The notes: generated by a model from the letters alone, not told the origin. DNA of 64,000 nt from Chitinophagaceae bacterium (GCA_016720585.1 JADKKH010000006.1:62001-126000), one strand, 5' to 3'; counted from the stretch's first letter, positions 1-8,319 are shown. Translations and numbers: made by a program.

Positions 1-1
1 T

Positions 2-1528
2 TGTCTTCTTTCTTCAAAAGCCTTTACCCAAAACTGGGCGGATAATGTGGCGCCCATTCTTTTTTCCAAATGTGTATCCTGCCACCGGCCGGATGGGATT
101 GCTCCTTTTTCCCTGTTAACCTATACCGATGCGTTTAATTACCGTAATTCTATAAGCAGTGCTGTTTCAACAGGGCATATGCCCCCCTGGCCTCCCGAGG
201 ACAATTATGTTCATTTTACCGGTGCAAGAACCCTAACGGCTGCTCAAAAAAGTACAATAGTTAACTGGGTAAATAATGGCGCTGCTTCCGGCAATCTTGC
301 CAATGCACCTCCGCCGCCAGGACCTGTTACCAATTCTCTCGGAACTCCGGATACTATTTTACGAATGGCCGATTATACCAGCACGGCTGCTGGCGCAGAT
401 ATTTATCAATGTTTTGTTTTACCTCTTCGATTGAATACAGGTAAGTATGTCTCTGCTATTGAAGTGGTGCCCGGTAATTCATCTATAGTTCATCATGTGC
501 TGGTTTACCAGGATACCACATCTAATCATGCTGCCCAGTTACTGGACAATGCCTTTCCGGGTGCCGGCTATACCAGTTTTGGAGGTATTGGAGTCAACAG
601 CGCCGTATTAATTGATGCCTGGGTTCCGGGGACTTCGGTAAAAAAACTCCCGTCCATTTTTGGGAAAAGGATCTATACAAATTCAGATATAGTCATACAG
701 ATACACTATCCTGCGGGTAGTGTCGGTAAGACAGACAGTACCAAAGTTCGTTTGTATTACAACAGTAACACTTCGGCAAGAGATGTACGGATAGAACCTA
801 TACTCAATCATATTGCACCTACCCTTGTGAACGGACCACTGACCATTCCGGCCAATACGATAAAAACTTTTGAAGAACGATTTTCTTTACCGGCTTTTTT
901 TAAGGCAACTGTATTAACTGTAGCCCCGCATATGCACCTGATCGGTGAATCAATAAAGAGTTATGCCAACAAACCCAATAACGATACCATTCGTTTTATA
1001 GATATTCCCCACTGGGATTTTCACTGGCAGGGTCAGTATTATTTTCAGCGGCCGGTAATTGTAGACGGGGGAAGTACTTTGCGGGCCTTTGCTACCTATA
1101 ATAATACGGCCTCCAATCCGCATAATCCCAATAATCCACCTCAGACCGTTAGCCTGGGTGAAGCAACAACCGATGAAATGATGCTGGTATATTTTGCATT
1201 TACCCAATACCAGGCAGGGGATGAGAATATCATTATCGACAGCAGTTTAATTACCACACCCGTTGGGGATCCTTCCCTTGTTGTAAGACAACTGAATATT
1301 TTTCCAAATCCGGCGAACACTTATTTGCAGTTTCAAAACCCGGAACCGCATAAAAAAACTATGCTGGTTGTCTGGGATATGACTGGCAGAAAAATGTATG
1401 AGGAAAATGTATCCCACCAGTCATTTGTTTCTGTTCCCACCAGTCGTTGGGCTAATGGCATGTACCGCGTGTATCTTCAAACCAAAGAAACGATCTACGC
1501 GGGAAAGATGATAGTGCAACATGAGTAG
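2..1528 (+). CDS. Secreted cytochrome c / copper type II monooxygenase-like protein with T9SS sorting domain (5' partial)
   Basis: The reading frame is open at the window edge, so the true start and signal peptide lie upstream; the first in-window GTG at 47 is internal. A haem-binding CVSCH (nt 71-85) followed by RPDGIAPF resembles the small cytochrome c domain of Bacteroidota oxidoreductases. The middle contains SIVHHVLVYQ and APHMHLIG (from about nt 925), histidine motifs of copper type II ascorbate-dependent monooxygenases (PHM/DBM fold). The last ~80 residues (LNIFPNPANTYLQF to GKMIVQHE) are a type A T9SS C-terminal sorting domain, so the protein is probably exported to the cell surface. 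Substrate unknown. The family assignment rests on motifs only; the copper-site methionine and full set of histidines were not verified. Confidence 0.8.
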   Translation, partial: CLLSSKAFTQNWADNVAPILFSKCVSCHRPDGIAPFSLLTYTDAFNYRNSISSAVSTGHMPPWPPEDNYVHFTGARTLTAAQKSTIVNWVNNGAASGNLANAPPPPGPVTNSLGTPDTILRMADYTSTAAGADIYQCFVLPLRLNTGKYVSAIEVVPGNSSIVHHVLVYQDTTSNHAAQLLDNAFPGAGYTSFGGIGVNSAVLIDAWVPGTSVKKLPSIFGKRIYTNSDIVIQIHYPAGSVGKTDSTKVRLYYNSNTSARDVRIEPILNHIAPTLVNGPLTIPANTIKTFEERFSLPAFFKATVLTVAPHMHLIGESIKSYANKPNNDTIRFIDIPHWDFHWQGQYYFQRPVIVDGGSTLRAFATYNNTASNPHNPNNPPQTVSLGEATTDEMMLVYFAFTQYQAGDENIIIDSSLITTPVGDPSLVVRQLNIFPNPANTYLQFQNPEPHKKTMLVVWDMTGRKMYEENVSHQSFVSVPTSRWANGMYRVYLQTKETIYAGKMIVQHE

Positions 1529-1552
1529 TTCCGGAAACTAACAGGCGGATAC

Positions 1553-1587
1553 AAAAAATAAACCCCGGCGTTATGAGGACCGGGGTT
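1553..1587 (-). terminator. Rho-independent terminator reading on the minus strand
   Basis: Arms AACCCCGG (1561-1568) and CCGGGGTT (1580-1587) form a perfect 8-bp stem. Read on the minus strand, the stem is followed by a T-rich tract (TATTTTTTG). On the plus strand it is followed by AAACG, so it is better placed to stop transcription coming from the right, where no minus-strand gene is annotated. It could still act as the 3' end hairpin of the upstream plus-strand gene. Confidence 0.6.
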
Positions 1588-1765
1588 AAACGTTACTGTT
1601 ATGAAAAGAAAAAATTTATTAACCGTTGAATTTCATAGAGACAGGGTTTAACGGTTATGGTTGTTCGGTAAATGGTTTTTTATAGGTATAGGATTTTAAA
1701 AACGAGGTCTTCAATTCATTGATCTGAAAATAAAAAGAGAAAGTTGACTGGCCGGTAGAGTGTCT

Positions 1766-1790
1766 CCCGATTAAGATCGGGTTTGGTTTT
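1766..1790 (+). terminator. Possible weak terminator hairpin
   Basis: CCCGAT (1766-1771) and ATCGGG (1776-1781) form a 6-bp stem with a 4-nt loop, followed by TTTGGTTTT. It lies about 240 bp after the stop of the first gene. It may instead be a degenerate copy of the CCCGAT..ATCGGG palindromes seen elsewhere in the window. Confidence 0.35.
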
Positions 1791-2125
1791 CAAAGGATCT
1801 TTGGAAATTATTTCTGGACGGTTCTGGACATTGGATGAGAAGGAAAAAGACAGTCATCCGTGTCAATCAACTTTCTGAAACAAAAGTATATTTGAAATCA
1901 ATTGTTAACAAGAGCATAACTGCCCTTTATTAGCGATATGGTTTTTACTGAACACATCGTAAAATCTCCGGAAATCCTACGTACTCTTTCGTCCTATTAA
2001 TTTCAGTAACGGTACTTTCCACAAATACGAAATCAAGTACTTATACTATGGTATATGTTACAGGATTTTTTCATCTTGCACTACAGAATAAATACTGTTT
2101 TTAAAATTCTTTTAATTATCCAATT

Positions 2126-2800
2126 ATGAAAAACCAAGATTCCAACACCGTTATTAAAGTAGCCATAGCAGACGATCATGCTATATTCAGAACCGGCGTA
2201 AAAACTGCACTCCAGGCCCGCAAAGACATACAGATGGTTGCAGAAGCCGAGAATGGTATGCAGTTGCTTAACCTGCTGCGCCATATTCAGCCCGATGTGG
2301 TATTACTGGATATCCAAATGCCGATCATGGATGGCCTGACTGCCCTGCCGGAGATAAAAAAATTGTATCCCAATGTTAAGGTGATCATGTTGTCCTTTCT
2401 TAATGATCATTCGGTAATTTCCAAAATGATGGAAATTGGTGCCAACTCCTATATTACCAAAGAATCCGGAGCTGAAATGATCTATGAAGCCATCAGGGGT
2501 GTTTATGAAAACGATTTTTATTTCAATGAACTCACCAATAAGGCCCTGTTGAGTGGTTTGCGTACCAAACGTACTTCAGAATCTTCCATGCCACAGGATG
2601 TGCACCTGACTGATAAGGAAATCACTATCCTCAAATTAATGTGTGATGAGAAGAGTACCAAAGAGATTGCTGATATGGTAGATCTGAGTCCCAGGACTGT
2701 AGAAGCTATCCGGGATAAGTTAAAAACTAAAACTGGAACCAAATCAATGGCTGGCCTGGTGATGTATGCGGTAAAAACCGGGCTTGTAGAGCAAGTTTAA
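2126..2800 (+). CDS. NarL/FixJ-family two-component response regulator
   Basis: DNA-binding response regulator of 224 residues. The N-terminal receiver domain (about 10-130) has the acidic pair D16/D17 (ADDH), the probable phosphoacceptor D62 (LLDIQMP), S90 and K112 (TKES). The C-terminal LuxR-type helix-turn-helix (about 158-220) begins LTDKEITILKLM and contains STKEIAD and SPRTVEAIRDKL. No histidine kinase gene is adjacent, so it is an orphan here. Targets are unknown. It is monocistronic, followed closely by a strong terminator at 2823. The ATG at 2126 gives the usual family length. Confidence 0.9.
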   Translation: MKNQDSNTVIKVAIADDHAIFRTGVKTALQARKDIQMVAEAENGMQLLNLLRHIQPDVVLLDIQMPIMDGLTALPEIKKLYPNVKVIMLSFLNDHSVISKMMEIGANSYITKESGAEMIYEAIRGVYENDFYFNELTNKALLSGLRTKRTSESSMPQDVHLTDKEITILKLMCDEKSTKEIADMVDLSPRTVEAIRDKLKTKTGTKSMAGLVMYAVKTGLVEQV

Positions 2801-2822
2801 TTTTTCCAACTGGAATATATTG

Positions 2823-2860
2823 AACCACCCAGCTTCAGGCAGGGTGGTTTTTTTTATTTT
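2823..2860 (+). terminator. Rho-independent terminator
   Basis: AACCACCC (2823-2830) pairs with GGGTGGTT (2842-2849) across an 11-nt loop, followed by a long T tract. It ends the response regulator transcript and stands 12 bp before the next gene's ATG. Confidence 0.85.
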
Positions 2861-2871
2861 ACTTTGCCTGC

Positions 2872-3711
2872 ATGAACCACATTTGTTTCAATGGTAAAAT
2901 ACTTTCGGGTGATGAACCTGTCTTACTTGTTTCAAACAGGGGTTACCGGTATGGGGATGGATTATTTGAAACCCTGAAAGTAGGGAATGGAAGAATTTTT
3001 CTGGCTGACTACCATTTTGAGAGACTCTTTTATGGCCTTGCTTTACTGAAATTTGTAATGCCCGGGTTATTGAGCAGGGAAAAATTGGAACAAGAGATAT
3101 TACACTTGTGCCGGAGAAATGATTGTGAAAAGCTGGCCAGGGTGCGATTATCTGTATTCAGGGGGAATGGAGGATTGTATGATAATGACAAGGCCCTTCA
3201 ATATTGTATTGAGTGCTGGTCATTGAATGAAACAGTGAATCGTTTAAATGAGAATGGTTTAGTGATTGATGTTTTCCCCGATGCGGCCAAGAGTTGTGAT
3301 AAATATGCTAACCTGAAATCCGCTAACTTTCTGCCTTACTCCCTGGCTGCTTTGTTTGCAAAAGAAAATAAACTGAATGATTGCCTTTTATTAAACACTG
3401 CCGGTCATATTGCAGATTCAACGATTGCCAATGTGTTTGTAATTAGCGGGGAAATTATTCGAACTCCGGGCTTAGATCAGGGATGTGTGAATGGGGTGAT
3501 GCGGCGACACTTACTTGCAGAAATGCAGCTAGCGGGTTATCCCGTAACCGAAACGGCTGTTTCTGTTTCAGATTTTGAAAATGCTGATGAGGTTTTTCTA
3601 ACAAATGCCATTAACGGTATTCGGTGGGTACGGGCATTCCGGGATAAAACATTCACAAATTCCAGGACAGTTGAGATTTATAAGCGCTGCCTCAGAACTA
3701 ATCCTCTGTAA
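2872..3711 (+). CDS. PLP-dependent aminotransferase class IV (aminodeoxychorismate lyase / BCAT-like)
   Basis: 279 residues, the usual size of fold-type IV PLP enzymes (4-amino-4-deoxychorismate lyase, D-amino-acid and branched-chain aminotransferases). RGYRYGDGLFETL (23-35) is the substrate-side motif of the family, K149 (NLKSANFL) the expected Schiff-base lysine, and LNTAGHIADSTIANVFV the cofactor-ring motif. The acidic residue of that motif is Asp182 where most relatives have Glu. With folE, folD and PTPS homologues in the window, a role as aminodeoxychorismate lyase (PabC, folate branch) is plausible, but sequence alone does not separate it from other class IV activities. TACTTTG just upstream resembles a Bacteroidota -7 box and would give a near-leaderless mRNA. 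Confidence 0.8.
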   Translation: MNHICFNGKILSGDEPVLLVSNRGYRYGDGLFETLKVGNGRIFLADYHFERLFYGLALLKFVMPGLLSREKLEQEILHLCRRNDCEKLARVRLSVFRGNGGLYDNDKALQYCIECWSLNETVNRLNENGLVIDVFPDAAKSCDKYANLKSANFLPYSLAALFAKENKLNDCLLLNTAGHIADSTIANVFVISGEIIRTPGLDQGCVNGVMRRHLLAEMQLAGYPVTETAVSVSDFENADEVFLTNAINGIRWVRAFRDKTFTNSRTVEIYKRCLRTNPL

Positions 3712-3729
3712 GTTTGTTTTATTTTCTTT

Positions 3730-5034
3730 ATGAAGCCTTCTGTTTCTATTTTCTGGTTTCGCCGTGATCTGCGTTTGCACGATAATGCCGGTTTATTTCA
3801 TGCGCTGAAAGAGGGCAGGCCCGTGCTCCCCATATTTATTTTTGACAGAAATATTCTGGATGAACTGGAGGATAAAACCGACAGGAGAGTGGAATTTATC
3901 CATTTGGCTTTACAGGATTTACAACGGCAATTAGTAAAGTTGGATTCAACCTTAGATGTCCGGTATGGCACACCGCTGGAAATTTTTACGGAATTACTCG
4001 GGGAGTATACCATCGGCAAGGTTTTCACTAACCAGGATTATGAACCTTATGCCATTGAACGAGACGCAGCGATAAAGAAATTATTGAAAGAACAGGGAAC
4101 CGGTTTTTATTCTTTCAAAGACCAGGTACTGCTGGAAAAAGATGAGGTACTTAAAGAGGATGGTAAACCCTACACAGTCTTTACGCCCTATTCCCGGAAA
4201 TGGAAATCCGTTCTTACTCCATTTCATTTATCCTCTTATAACAATAAAAAATATTTCAAAAATTTTTATAAGCAACCTGAACAGAAACTTATTACTCTGG
4301 CAGCCATGGGTTTCACAGGTACCGGTCAAACATTTCCCGGAAAAGAATGGCAGGGTGCTATTATCCGGAATTACAAAGAACAACGGGATTTTCCATCTAT
4401 AGCTGGCACATCCAGGCTTAGTGTGCATCTCCGGTTTGGGACTATCAGCATACGGGTATTGGCAGGCGAAGCGGGTGCTTTGAATGAGACCTTTCTGAAT
4501 GAACTTATCTGGAGGGATTTTTATCAAATGATACTCTGGCATTTCCCCAATGTGGTGAGCGAGGCTTTTAAACCAGCCTATGATAAAATCAACTGGCGGA
4601 ATAATGAAAAAGAATTTACTGCCTGGTGTAACGGGCAAACCGGATACCCGATCGTTGATGCAGGAATGCGTGAGTTAAACACAACCGGGTTTATGCATAA
4701 CCGTGTCAGGATGATCGTTGCAAGTTTTCTTACCAAACATTTATTGATTGACTGGCGTTGGGGCGAGGCTTACTTTGCACGGAAATTACTTGACTTTGAT
4801 TTAGCGGCTAATAATGGTGGATGGCAGTGGGCGGCCGGCAGTGGTTGTGATGCAACACCGTACTTCCGGATTTTCAATCCTTATCTGCAAACCCAAAAAT
4901 TTGATCCTGAATTAAAATACATTCGTAAGTGGGTGCCTGAGTTCGAAGAATTTTCATATCCCAAACCACTTGTACTACATGAAGTGGCCAGAAAAAGATG
5001 CCTGGAAGTGTATGGCCAGTCATTGAAAAAATAA
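3730..5034 (+). CDS. Deoxyribodipyrimidine photolyase / cryptochrome family
   Basis: 434-residue photolyase. The N-terminal alpha/beta antenna domain starts SIFWFRRDLRLHDNAGL (5-21). The C-terminal FAD domain shows SRLSVHLRFGTIS, ELIWRDFYQMILWHFP, GYPIVDAGMRELN and GGWQWAAGSGCDATPYFR, typical of class I CPD photolyases. It probably repairs UV cyclobutane dimers with blue light using FADH-. It lies 18 bp downstream of the aminotransferase gene on the same strand and may be co-transcribed. A signalling cryptochrome role cannot be excluded from sequence, but length and motifs favour a repair enzyme. Confidence 0.93.
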   Translation: MKPSVSIFWFRRDLRLHDNAGLFHALKEGRPVLPIFIFDRNILDELEDKTDRRVEFIHLALQDLQRQLVKLDSTLDVRYGTPLEIFTELLGEYTIGKVFTNQDYEPYAIERDAAIKKLLKEQGTGFYSFKDQVLLEKDEVLKEDGKPYTVFTPYSRKWKSVLTPFHLSSYNNKKYFKNFYKQPEQKLITLAAMGFTGTGQTFPGKEWQGAIIRNYKEQRDFPSIAGTSRLSVHLRFGTISIRVLAGEAGALNETFLNELIWRDFYQMILWHFPNVVSEAFKPAYDKINWRNNEKEFTAWCNGQTGYPIVDAGMRELNTTGFMHNRVRMIVASFLTKHLLIDWRWGEAYFARKLLDFDLAANNGGWQWAAGSGCDATPYFRIFNPYLQTQKFDPELKYIRKWVPEFEEFSYPKPLVLHEVARKRCLEVYGQSLKK

Positions 5035-5080
5035 ATTTGTCAATCAAACCTGGGGTTTACAAAATTGTTCAATTTTGATT

Positions 5081-5917
5081 CTAAAGAAATAGCACATCCT
5101 CATCATCCGCTTCCTGGTTGTTTAATTCAAGAAAAAGACGGTGTAAACATTCGATAGCCAGTTTTCCTTCATCACCGAGATCAAGACTATAATTATTTAC
5201 ATACAGGTCAATATGTTGCCGCATCACATCTTCACTCATTTCGCGGGAATGTTGTTTCACATAATCCGGAATAACCGGATAATTTTGAAAGGCATATTCC
5301 AGGCTTTTGCGGATCAGCTCATTTATTTTCAACGCCAGGGACCTTTTAATGGATTGATTGATCGCAATGCCGCCTAAGGGTAGGGGAAGCTCCATTCTTT
5401 TTTCCCAGTATTCACCAAGATCGGTCACTTTGTACAAACCTTTCTGCTGATAGGTAAAACGGTTTTCATGAATAATAACACCAAAGTCAGTTTCCTTATT
5501 TACGAGGGCTTCTTCAATAGCTGAAAAAAGCATGAAGGTTTTTTCTTTTGCTTCCGGGTAGGCAAAGCTGAAGAGGAGGTTGGCAGTAGTGTTAGCACCG
5601 GGTAGAGCTATCGATGCCTGATTTATTTCGTCATTTGAAATTTCATGTTTGGCATCGGTAATTAATAAAGGACCAACTCCCTTCCCCAGGGCACTGCCTG
5701 CAGGTAACAGCGTGTAATGGGTTAAAGATTTAAAAAAAGCCGGGAAGCTCAGTTTGGTAATATCCAGTTTGCCCGCCAGGGCCCATTCATTCAGGGTTTC
5801 CACATCGGCCAGCACAGTGTCAAATTCAAATCCTTCCGTATCAATTTTTTTATTGACCAGTGCATCAAAGATGAATGTATCGTTGGGACAGGGGGAAAAG
5901 CCAAGGGTCAGTTTCAT
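5081..5917 (-). CDS. mqnD: 1,4-dihydroxy-6-naphthoate synthase (MqnD)
   Basis: 278 residues, family length. This periplasmic-binding-protein-like enzyme converts cyclic de-hypoxanthinylfutalosine to 1,4-dihydroxy-6-naphthoate in the futalosine route to menaquinone. The N-terminus GFSPCPNDTFIFDAL (6-20) is diagnostic. PGANTTAN (106-113) is a substrate loop, and H150 in VIIHENRF corresponds to the catalytic histidine of the family. Its start overlaps the mqnB stop by 4 bp (ATGA-type), indicating translational coupling. It is cytoplasmic. Other mqn genes are not in the window. Confidence 0.95.
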   Translation of the reverse strand: MKLTLGFSPCPNDTFIFDALVNKKIDTEGFEFDTVLADVETLNEWALAGKLDITKLSFPAFFKSLTHYTLLPAGSALGKGVGPLLITDAKHEISNDEINQASIALPGANTTANLLFSFAYPEAKEKTFMLFSAIEEALVNKETDFGVIIHENRFTYQQKGLYKVTDLGEYWEKRMELPLPLGGIAINQSIKRSLALKINELIRKSLEYAFQNYPVIPDYVKQHSREMSEDVMRQHIDLYVNNYSLDLGDEGKLAIECLHRLFLELNNQEADDEDVLFL

Positions 5918-6567
5918 AATTCTGCTACGATGCGTATTAATTCCTGGTTAAGATTATGTATGGAGTCTTTCAGGTTCCATTTCTTCTTTTTTCGTTCACC
6001 AATATAGTTGGAAATACTTCGGATCTGTAAAAAAGGAATTTTTTCCATCAGGCATACATAATGCAGGGCAGATCCTTCCATTGATTCTGTTGCCGGGTGA
6101 AATTTATCTTTATAAAATTGTATCACTTGTTTTGAAGTGGTAATCTCGTTAACCGAAATTCCTTTTACAGCCTTTAATTTAATTTTCTTGATCAATTCTC
6201 CTGCCGGATTAATAAGCCATCCTTTACTAAAGGGAAACTGGTTTTGCGGCATAAGTTTTAAATCAAAAATTGTTCTAAGCTTTTTTTGTTCAACGACACC
6301 TTCATCAGCAATTGTATCCTGTTTGATGGCAACAACAGTACCCAGGGGAATAGTAGTTGTAAAACATCCGGCCACACCGGCTTGTATTATTAAATCGGGG
6401 CGTTTAATAGATAGTTGCTTTACTAAAGAATAAGTAGTAGCTGTAAGTCCAATACCGGTTATGAGAATATCTATATCCATACTAACAGATATTTTTTTAA
6501 TAGTCCGGTATTTTTCCAGGAAAGGGGAGATCTCATTTGCGGTTGCCGCAACAACTAAACAATTCAT
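5914..6567 (-). CDS. mqnB: Futalosine hydrolase (MqnB)
   Basis: Nucleoside-phosphorylase-fold hydrolase removing hypoxanthine from futalosine, the step before the radical SAM enzyme of the same menaquinone route. NCLVVAATANEISPF opens the protein; GIGLTATTYSL, QAGVAGCF and ESMEGSALHYVC are fold motifs, with the SMEGSA segment near the active site. The ATG at 6567 is preferred (217 aa); an in-frame TTG at 6603 would add 12 residues without family support. It is the first gene of a two-gene operon with mqnD and divergent from the PTPS genes. Confidence 0.92.
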   Translation of the reverse strand: MNCLVVAATANEISPFLEKYRTIKKISVSMDIDILITGIGLTATTYSLVKQLSIKRPDLIIQAGVAGCFTTTIPLGTVVAIKQDTIADEGVVEQKKLRTIFDLKLMPQNQFPFSKGWLINPAGELIKKIKLKAVKGISVNEITTSKQVIQFYKDKFHPATESMEGSALHYVCLMEKIPFLQIRSISNYIGERKKKKWNLKDSIHNLNQELIRIVAEL

Positions 6568-6653
6568 ATCAAACAGTTTGTTAAGTATAAACTGAGCCTG
6601 CAAGTTAGTGCAAACTTCTTCTTATTCTGGCCCTGCGGGTGGCCAAATTCTCC

Positions 6654-6661
6654 TACCTTTG
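6654..6661 (+). promoter_or_regulatory. Candidate Bacteroidota -7 box (TACCTTTG)
   Basis: Matches TAnnTTTG exactly, 53 bp upstream of the first PTPS gene. No clear -33 element was found, so this is a candidate only. Confidence 0.45.
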
Positions 6662-6713
6662 CGCCTCATCATTTCCTCCGCCCAATGCTGTGAGGGAACA
6701 AAAAAAGTAAAGC

Positions 6714-7124
6714 ATGGTTTACTTAACAAGGTCTGAACATTTCAATGCCGCACACAAACTCTACAACCCGGCATGGAGCTACGAAAAAAACGAAGAAGTT
6801 TTTGGTAAATGTGCCAACGAAAACTGGCATGGGCATAATTACGAATTACTGGTAACTGTAAAAGGTCAACCCAGCCCGGATACCGGCTTCGTCTTTGATG
6901 TAAAAAAGCTGAGTAATATCATTAAAGAACACATCATCGAAAAAATCGATCATCAAAATCTGAACCTGGATGTGGAAATTATGAGAGGGAAGATGTGCAG
7001 TACCGAAAACCTGGCCATGGCCATCTGGCAGGAACTCGTGCAGCGTTTGCCGGCCGGGGTTCAGTTGCATGCTATCAAATTGTATGAAACCCCACGGATC
7101 TATGTGGAATATTTCGGGGAATAA
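6714..7124 (+). CDS. 6-pyruvoyl-tetrahydropterin synthase / 6-carboxytetrahydropterin synthase family (copy 1)
   Basis: 136-residue PTPS/QueD-family enzyme acting on dihydroneopterin triphosphate, the FolE product. Zinc histidines are H14 (FNAAH) and H39/H41 (WHGHNYE). C33 (FGKCA) is the usual catalytic cysteine, and LYETPRIYVEY holds the pterin-anchoring glutamate. QueD activity (queuosine pathway) is likely because a QueE gene lies at 38.7 kb, but PTPS or folate-related activity cannot be excluded. It is followed 65 bp later by a clear paralogue and then folE, forming a pterin cluster on one strand. Confidence 0.9.
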   Translation: MVYLTRSEHFNAAHKLYNPAWSYEKNEEVFGKCANENWHGHNYELLVTVKGQPSPDTGFVFDVKKLSNIIKEHIIEKIDHQNLNLDVEIMRGKMCSTENLAMAIWQELVQRLPAGVQLHAIKLYETPRIYVEYFGE

Positions 7125-7189
7125 TATTCTTTTTTTCAACTTTTCATGGAATTCCGGGTTATAGATAATTGTTTGCGTAATTTGAATGT

Positions 7190-7606
7190 ATGAGTAAAAA
7201 AGTAGCTGTTTTCAGGCGGGAGCATTTCAACGCGGCCCACCGGTTATTCAATCCTGACTGGGATGATGCTACCAATGAAAAAGTGTTTGGTAAATGTGCT
7301 CTTCCCAATTATCATGGTCATAATTATGAGCTCGAAATTAAAGTGGTGGGTAAACCCAATAAGGATACCGGGTATGTCATGGATATGAAAGAGCTGGGTG
7401 ACCTGGTAAAACGGGAAATTCATTCAAGGTTTGATCATAGAAACCTGAACCTGGATACGGCTGAGTTTAAGGAACTAAATCCTACGGCAGAAAACATTGC
7501 CGTTGTGATCTATAAATTACTCCGGCCACATATTCATAAAAAACTGGATCTGCAGGTAAGACTGTATGAAACACCCAGGAATTTTGTAGAATTCCCGGCT
7601 TCATGA
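7190..7606 (+). CDS. 6-pyruvoyl-tetrahydropterin synthase / 6-carboxytetrahydropterin synthase family (copy 2)
   Basis: 138-residue paralogue of the preceding gene, with all catalytic landmarks kept: H17 (FNAAH), C36 (FGKCA), H42/H44 (YHGHNYE) and LYETPRNFVEF. The two differ across most of the middle, so the duplication is not recent. Retention of all metal and catalytic residues in both suggests distinct products or partners, for example one QueD and one in folate or biopterin-like synthesis. The folE ATG lies 63 bp downstream, so co-transcription is likely. Confidence 0.9.
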   Translation: MSKKVAVFRREHFNAAHRLFNPDWDDATNEKVFGKCALPNYHGHNYELEIKVVGKPNKDTGYVMDMKELGDLVKREIHSRFDHRNLNLDTAEFKELNPTAENIAVVIYKLLRPHIHKKLDLQVRLYETPRNFVEFPAS

Positions 7607-7668
7607 AACTTCCAAGTGAAGGTTCGTGTTGTTTTCGAATTTTTTTTAACCCTATTCAAATTAATTCC

Positions 7669-8265
7669 ATGGCATATAAAAAAATTGAACAGTACGATGA
7701 GCACGTAACTACCGGCCTGATGGGAAACTATAAGGATGTGCTGAATTTACTGGGCGAGAACTCAGACCGGGAAGGGTTGTTAAAAACTCCTGAAAGACTG
7801 GCGAAAGCCATGCAATACCTGACACAGGGATATCACCAGGATGCAAAAGCTATTATTAACTCGGCCAAGTTTCATGAACCGGTAAGTGAAATGATCGTGG
7901 TAAAAGACATTGAAGTGTATAGTATGTGTGAACATCATATGTTGCCTTTTTTCGGGAAAGCCCATATTGCTTATATCCCCAACGGATGGATAACCGGGCT
8001 TAGCAAAATTGCCCGTGTTGTAGATGCGTACGCCAGAAGATTACAGGTTCAGGAAAGACTGACGGTCGAGATAATGAATGCCATTAAAGAAACATTAAAC
8101 CCGCTGGGCGTGGCCGTAGTGATCGAGGCAAAGCATTTATGCATGATGATGCGGGGTGTTCAAAAGCAAAATTCTGTTACAACCACTTCAGCTTTTGACG
8201 GGGAATTTCAGAAGAACAGCACCCGCAGTGAGTTCCTCAAGCTGATAAGTGCTAAGCTGGATTAA
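7669..8265 (+). CDS. folE: GTP cyclohydrolase I
   Basis: 198 residues from the ATG at 7669. An upstream in-frame ATG at 7603 would add 22 residues (KLPSEGSCCFRIFFNPIQ) atypical for the family and overlap the previous stop, so it is rejected. The enzyme converts GTP to 7,8-dihydroneopterin triphosphate, the shared precursor of folate and queuosine. Zinc ligands are C87 and H90 (SMCEHHMLPFFGKAH) and C158 (KHLCMMMRG); TPERLAKAM and RLQVQERLT are also conserved. It supplies the substrate of the two PTPS homologues just upstream. Confidence 0.96.
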   Translation: MAYKKIEQYDEHVTTGLMGNYKDVLNLLGENSDREGLLKTPERLAKAMQYLTQGYHQDAKAIINSAKFHEPVSEMIVVKDIEVYSMCEHHMLPFFGKAHIAYIPNGWITGLSKIARVVDAYARRLQVQERLTVEIMNAIKETLNPLGVAVVIEAKHLCMMMRGVQKQNSVTTTSAFDGEFQKNSTRSEFLKLISAKLD

Positions 8266-8268
8266 CCG

Positions 8269-8276
8269 TATATTTG
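8269..8276 (+). promoter_or_regulatory. Candidate -7 box (TATATTTG) between folE and fabD
   Basis: Perfect TAnnTTTG match starting 4 bp after the folE stop. A transcript from here would begin at about 8283 and immediately form the hairpin at 8285-8319. Confidence 0.4.
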
Positions 8277-8284
8277 CATTCGCC

Positions 8285-8319
8285 AAAAAAGTTTGATGGA
8301 TATCCGGTCAAACTTTTTT
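8285..8319 (+). terminator. Rho-independent terminator after folE (possible fabD leader attenuator)
   Basis: AAAAAAGTTTGA (8285-8296) pairs perfectly with TCAAACTTTTTT (8308-8319) around an 11-nt loop, with the T tract built into the descending arm. The symmetric A/T tracts make it potentially bidirectional. It most simply ends folE, but it also lies between a candidate -7 box and fabD. Confidence 0.8.

Larger units (their letters stand above)
1529..2125. other. 597-bp intergenic region with two hairpins, no gene recognised
   Basis: No convincing coding frame is seen. It holds a GC-rich hairpin with its U-tract on the minus strand (1553-1587) and a weaker plus-strand hairpin (1766-1790). The rest is A/T-rich. 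It separates a secreted-protein gene from a response regulator and probably contains the regulator's promoter, although no clear TAnnTTTG box was found. Confidence 0.5.

Noticed and set aside
4228..4638. Long antisense reading frame within the photolyase gene (also 10806-11267 within the amidohydrolase)
   Set aside because: Sequence lacks protein-like features and opposes clearly conserved genes; shadow frames.
5035..5080. Terminator between the photolyase and mqnD
   Set aside because: The AAAATTG/CAATTTT hairpin is A/T-only and weak; could not be supported as a terminator.
6601..6713. preQ1-type riboswitch before the PTPS genes
   Set aside because: No preQ1 aptamer consensus was recognised in the leader.
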